Part shown: positions 63,033 to 64,000 of the stretch, piece by piece | Position numbering within the stretch: position 1 is the first letter of the stretch | Layout: each line of letters begins with the position of its first letter | DNA from: SZUA-448 sp045627185 | GTDB taxonomy: Bacteria > Bacillota > Clostridia > Lachnospirales > Lachnospiraceae | DNA length: 64,000 nt | Assembly (NCBI GenBank): GCA_045627185.1 | Contig: JAZQNE010000114.1 | Coordinates: forward strand, 18,260 to 82,259 | Reading direction: 5' to 3' | Notes under the pieces: generated by a model | The model's database searches: none | Told to the model about the DNA's origin: nothing | The model's input: only the letters and a program-made list of their open reading frames with translations | Position numbers and translations under genes: made by a program

Positions 63033-63059
63033 ATTCACTTATAAGGAGATTTCATTTCT

Positions 63060-64000
63060 ATGGCAAAAGAAGAAAAAATGAAAGCACTTGAGTCTGCACT
63101 GGCTCAGATTGAAAAACAGTACGGTAAAGGTACGGTCATGAAACTTGGTGACAATACTACCAATATGAACATTGAAACTGTTCCTACCGGTTCCTTAAGT
63201 CTTGATATGGCACTTGGCCTTGGTGGACTTCCCAAGGGCAGAATTATTGAAATATACGGACCTGAATCTTCAGGTAAAACTACAGTTGCACTTCATGCTG
63301 TTGCTGAAGTACAGAAACAGGGCGGTATTGCAGGCTTTATTGATGCTGAGCATGCACTTGATCCCGTTTATGCAAAAAACATCGGTGTTGACATTGACAA
63401 CCTTTATATTTCACAGCCTGATAACGGTGAACAGGCACTTGAAATCTGTGAAACAATGGTTCGTTCGGGCGCAGTTGACATTGTAATCATTGACTCTGTT
63501 GCAGCACTTGTTCCCAAGGCTGAAATTGACGGTGAAATGGGTGATTCACACGTTGGCCTTCAGGCAAGACTTATGTCTCAGGCACTTCGTAAACTTACCG
63601 CAATTGTAAGTAAATCAAACTGTATTGTTATCTTCATCAATCAGCTTCGTGAAAAAGTCGGTGTTATGTTCGGTAACCCCGAAACAACAACAGGTGGTCG
63701 TGCACTTAAATTTTATTCATCGGTTCGTCTTGACGTAAGAAGAGTAGAATCACTTAAGTCCAACAGTGAAATTATCGGTAACCGTACCAGAATTAAAGTT
63801 GTAAAGAATAAGGTGGCTCCGCCCTTCAAAGAGGCTGAGTTTGATATCATGTTCGGCAAAGGTATTTCACGTGAAGGTGATATTCTTGATATTGCCGCAA
63901 ATGAAGGAATTATTCAGAAGACCGGTGCGTGGTTTGCTTATAATGAAGAAAAAATCGGTCAGGGCCGTGAAAATGCTAAGGCTTACCTTCAGGCCAACCC
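63060..64000 (+). CDS. recA: Recombinase RecA (3' end outside window)
   Basis: RecA forms filaments on single-stranded DNA for recombination and triggers LexA self-cleavage. The first 313 residues are seen: start MAKEEKMKALESALAQIEK, Walker A GPESSGKT, VDIVIIDSVAALVPK (Walker B region), and the loop INQLREKVGVMFGNPETT. The C-terminal end is cut off by the window edge, so it is partial by position and not broken. AAGGAG lies 11 bases before the ATG. The LexA box and promoter upstream show SOS control. Confidence 0.97.
   Translation, partial: MAKEEKMKALESALAQIEKQYGKGTVMKLGDNTTNMNIETVPTGSLSLDMALGLGGLPKGRIIEIYGPESSGKTTVALHAVAEVQKQGGIAGFIDAEHALDPVYAKNIGVDIDNLYISQPDNGEQALEICETMVRSGAVDIVIIDSVAALVPKAEIDGEMGDSHVGLQARLMSQALRKLTAIVSKSNCIVIFINQLREKVGVMFGNPETTTGGRALKFYSSVRLDVRRVESLKSNSEIIGNRTRIKVVKNKVAPPFKEAEFDIMFGKGISREGDILDIAANEGIIQKTGAWFAYNEEKIGQGRENAKAYLQAN

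Overview
This window is a continuous stretch of core chromosome from an anaerobic Firmicute of class Clostridia, most likely Lachnospiraceae. The grounds are the low-to-moderate G+C composition; the priA-def-fmt-rsmB-rlmN-stp-prkC-rsgA-rpe gene order; an IspH-ribosomal S1 fusion downstream of cmk; a MurE with the DNPR motif of meso-diaminopimelate users; RecA with a Bacillus-type LexA box; and surface proteins with Pro/Thr-rich linkers. Almost every gene is on the + strand; one LacI-type regulator (38670-39704) is on the - strand. I saw no tRNA, rRNA, CRISPR array, insertion sequence or phage gene.

Layout. 1-5029: distal part of a histidine operon (hisD, hisB, hisA, and a three-module protein with an inactive-looking HisF-like domain fused to HisI and HisE), followed by a membrane-anchored leucine-rich-repeat protein. 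5080-7938: phosphoglucomutase and a LacI regulator, closed by a strong terminator. 8038-14046: recN, glgA (glycogen synthase), murE and murF. 14107-25522: PriA, peptide deformylase, Met-tRNA formyltransferase, two rRNA methyltransferases, the PP2C phosphatase/PASTA kinase pair, RsgA, Rpe and a PilZ protein. 25588-27742: ychF and lgt. 27768-35226: a compact division cluster (mraZ, rsmH, ftsL-like, class B PBP, ftsW, ftsQ/divIB, ftsZ) that lacks the murein precursor genes often found within it.

35311-38616: a beta-CASP metallo-beta-lactamase RNA nuclease homologue, then three Mrp-antiporter-type subunits (E, F, G) and an MbhD/DUF4040 subunit, ended by a perfect 16-bp hairpin. 38670-39779: the LacI regulator with an 18-bp palindrome over its own promoter. 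39942-46380: surface polysaccharide genes (CapD/PglF-type dehydratase, LytR-CpsA-Psr ligase, Wzz-like protein, VanZ-like protein, dTDP-rhamnose epimerase). 46408-56085: alanine dehydrogenase, a CmpB-type membrane protein, folD, rimO, pgsA, a BaiN-like flavoprotein, cmk, ispH-rpsA and an isolated cheR. 56195-64000: plsX, acpP, rnc, smc, ftsY, and recA, which runs off the window.

Most of the content is housekeeping, and no clearly new multi-gene system stands out. The observations most worth following are the degenerate HisF module fused to HisIE, the incomplete Mrp/Mbh subunit set, the PilZ protein coupled to rpe, the extra C-terminal domain of the PASTA kinase, the mutually exclusive hairpins in the leader of the Wzz-like gene, and several regulatory palindromes (LacI self-operator, MraZ-type repeats, LexA box). 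Start codons were reassigned wherever a Shine-Dalgarno sequence and family N-termini supported a different start than the longest frame.
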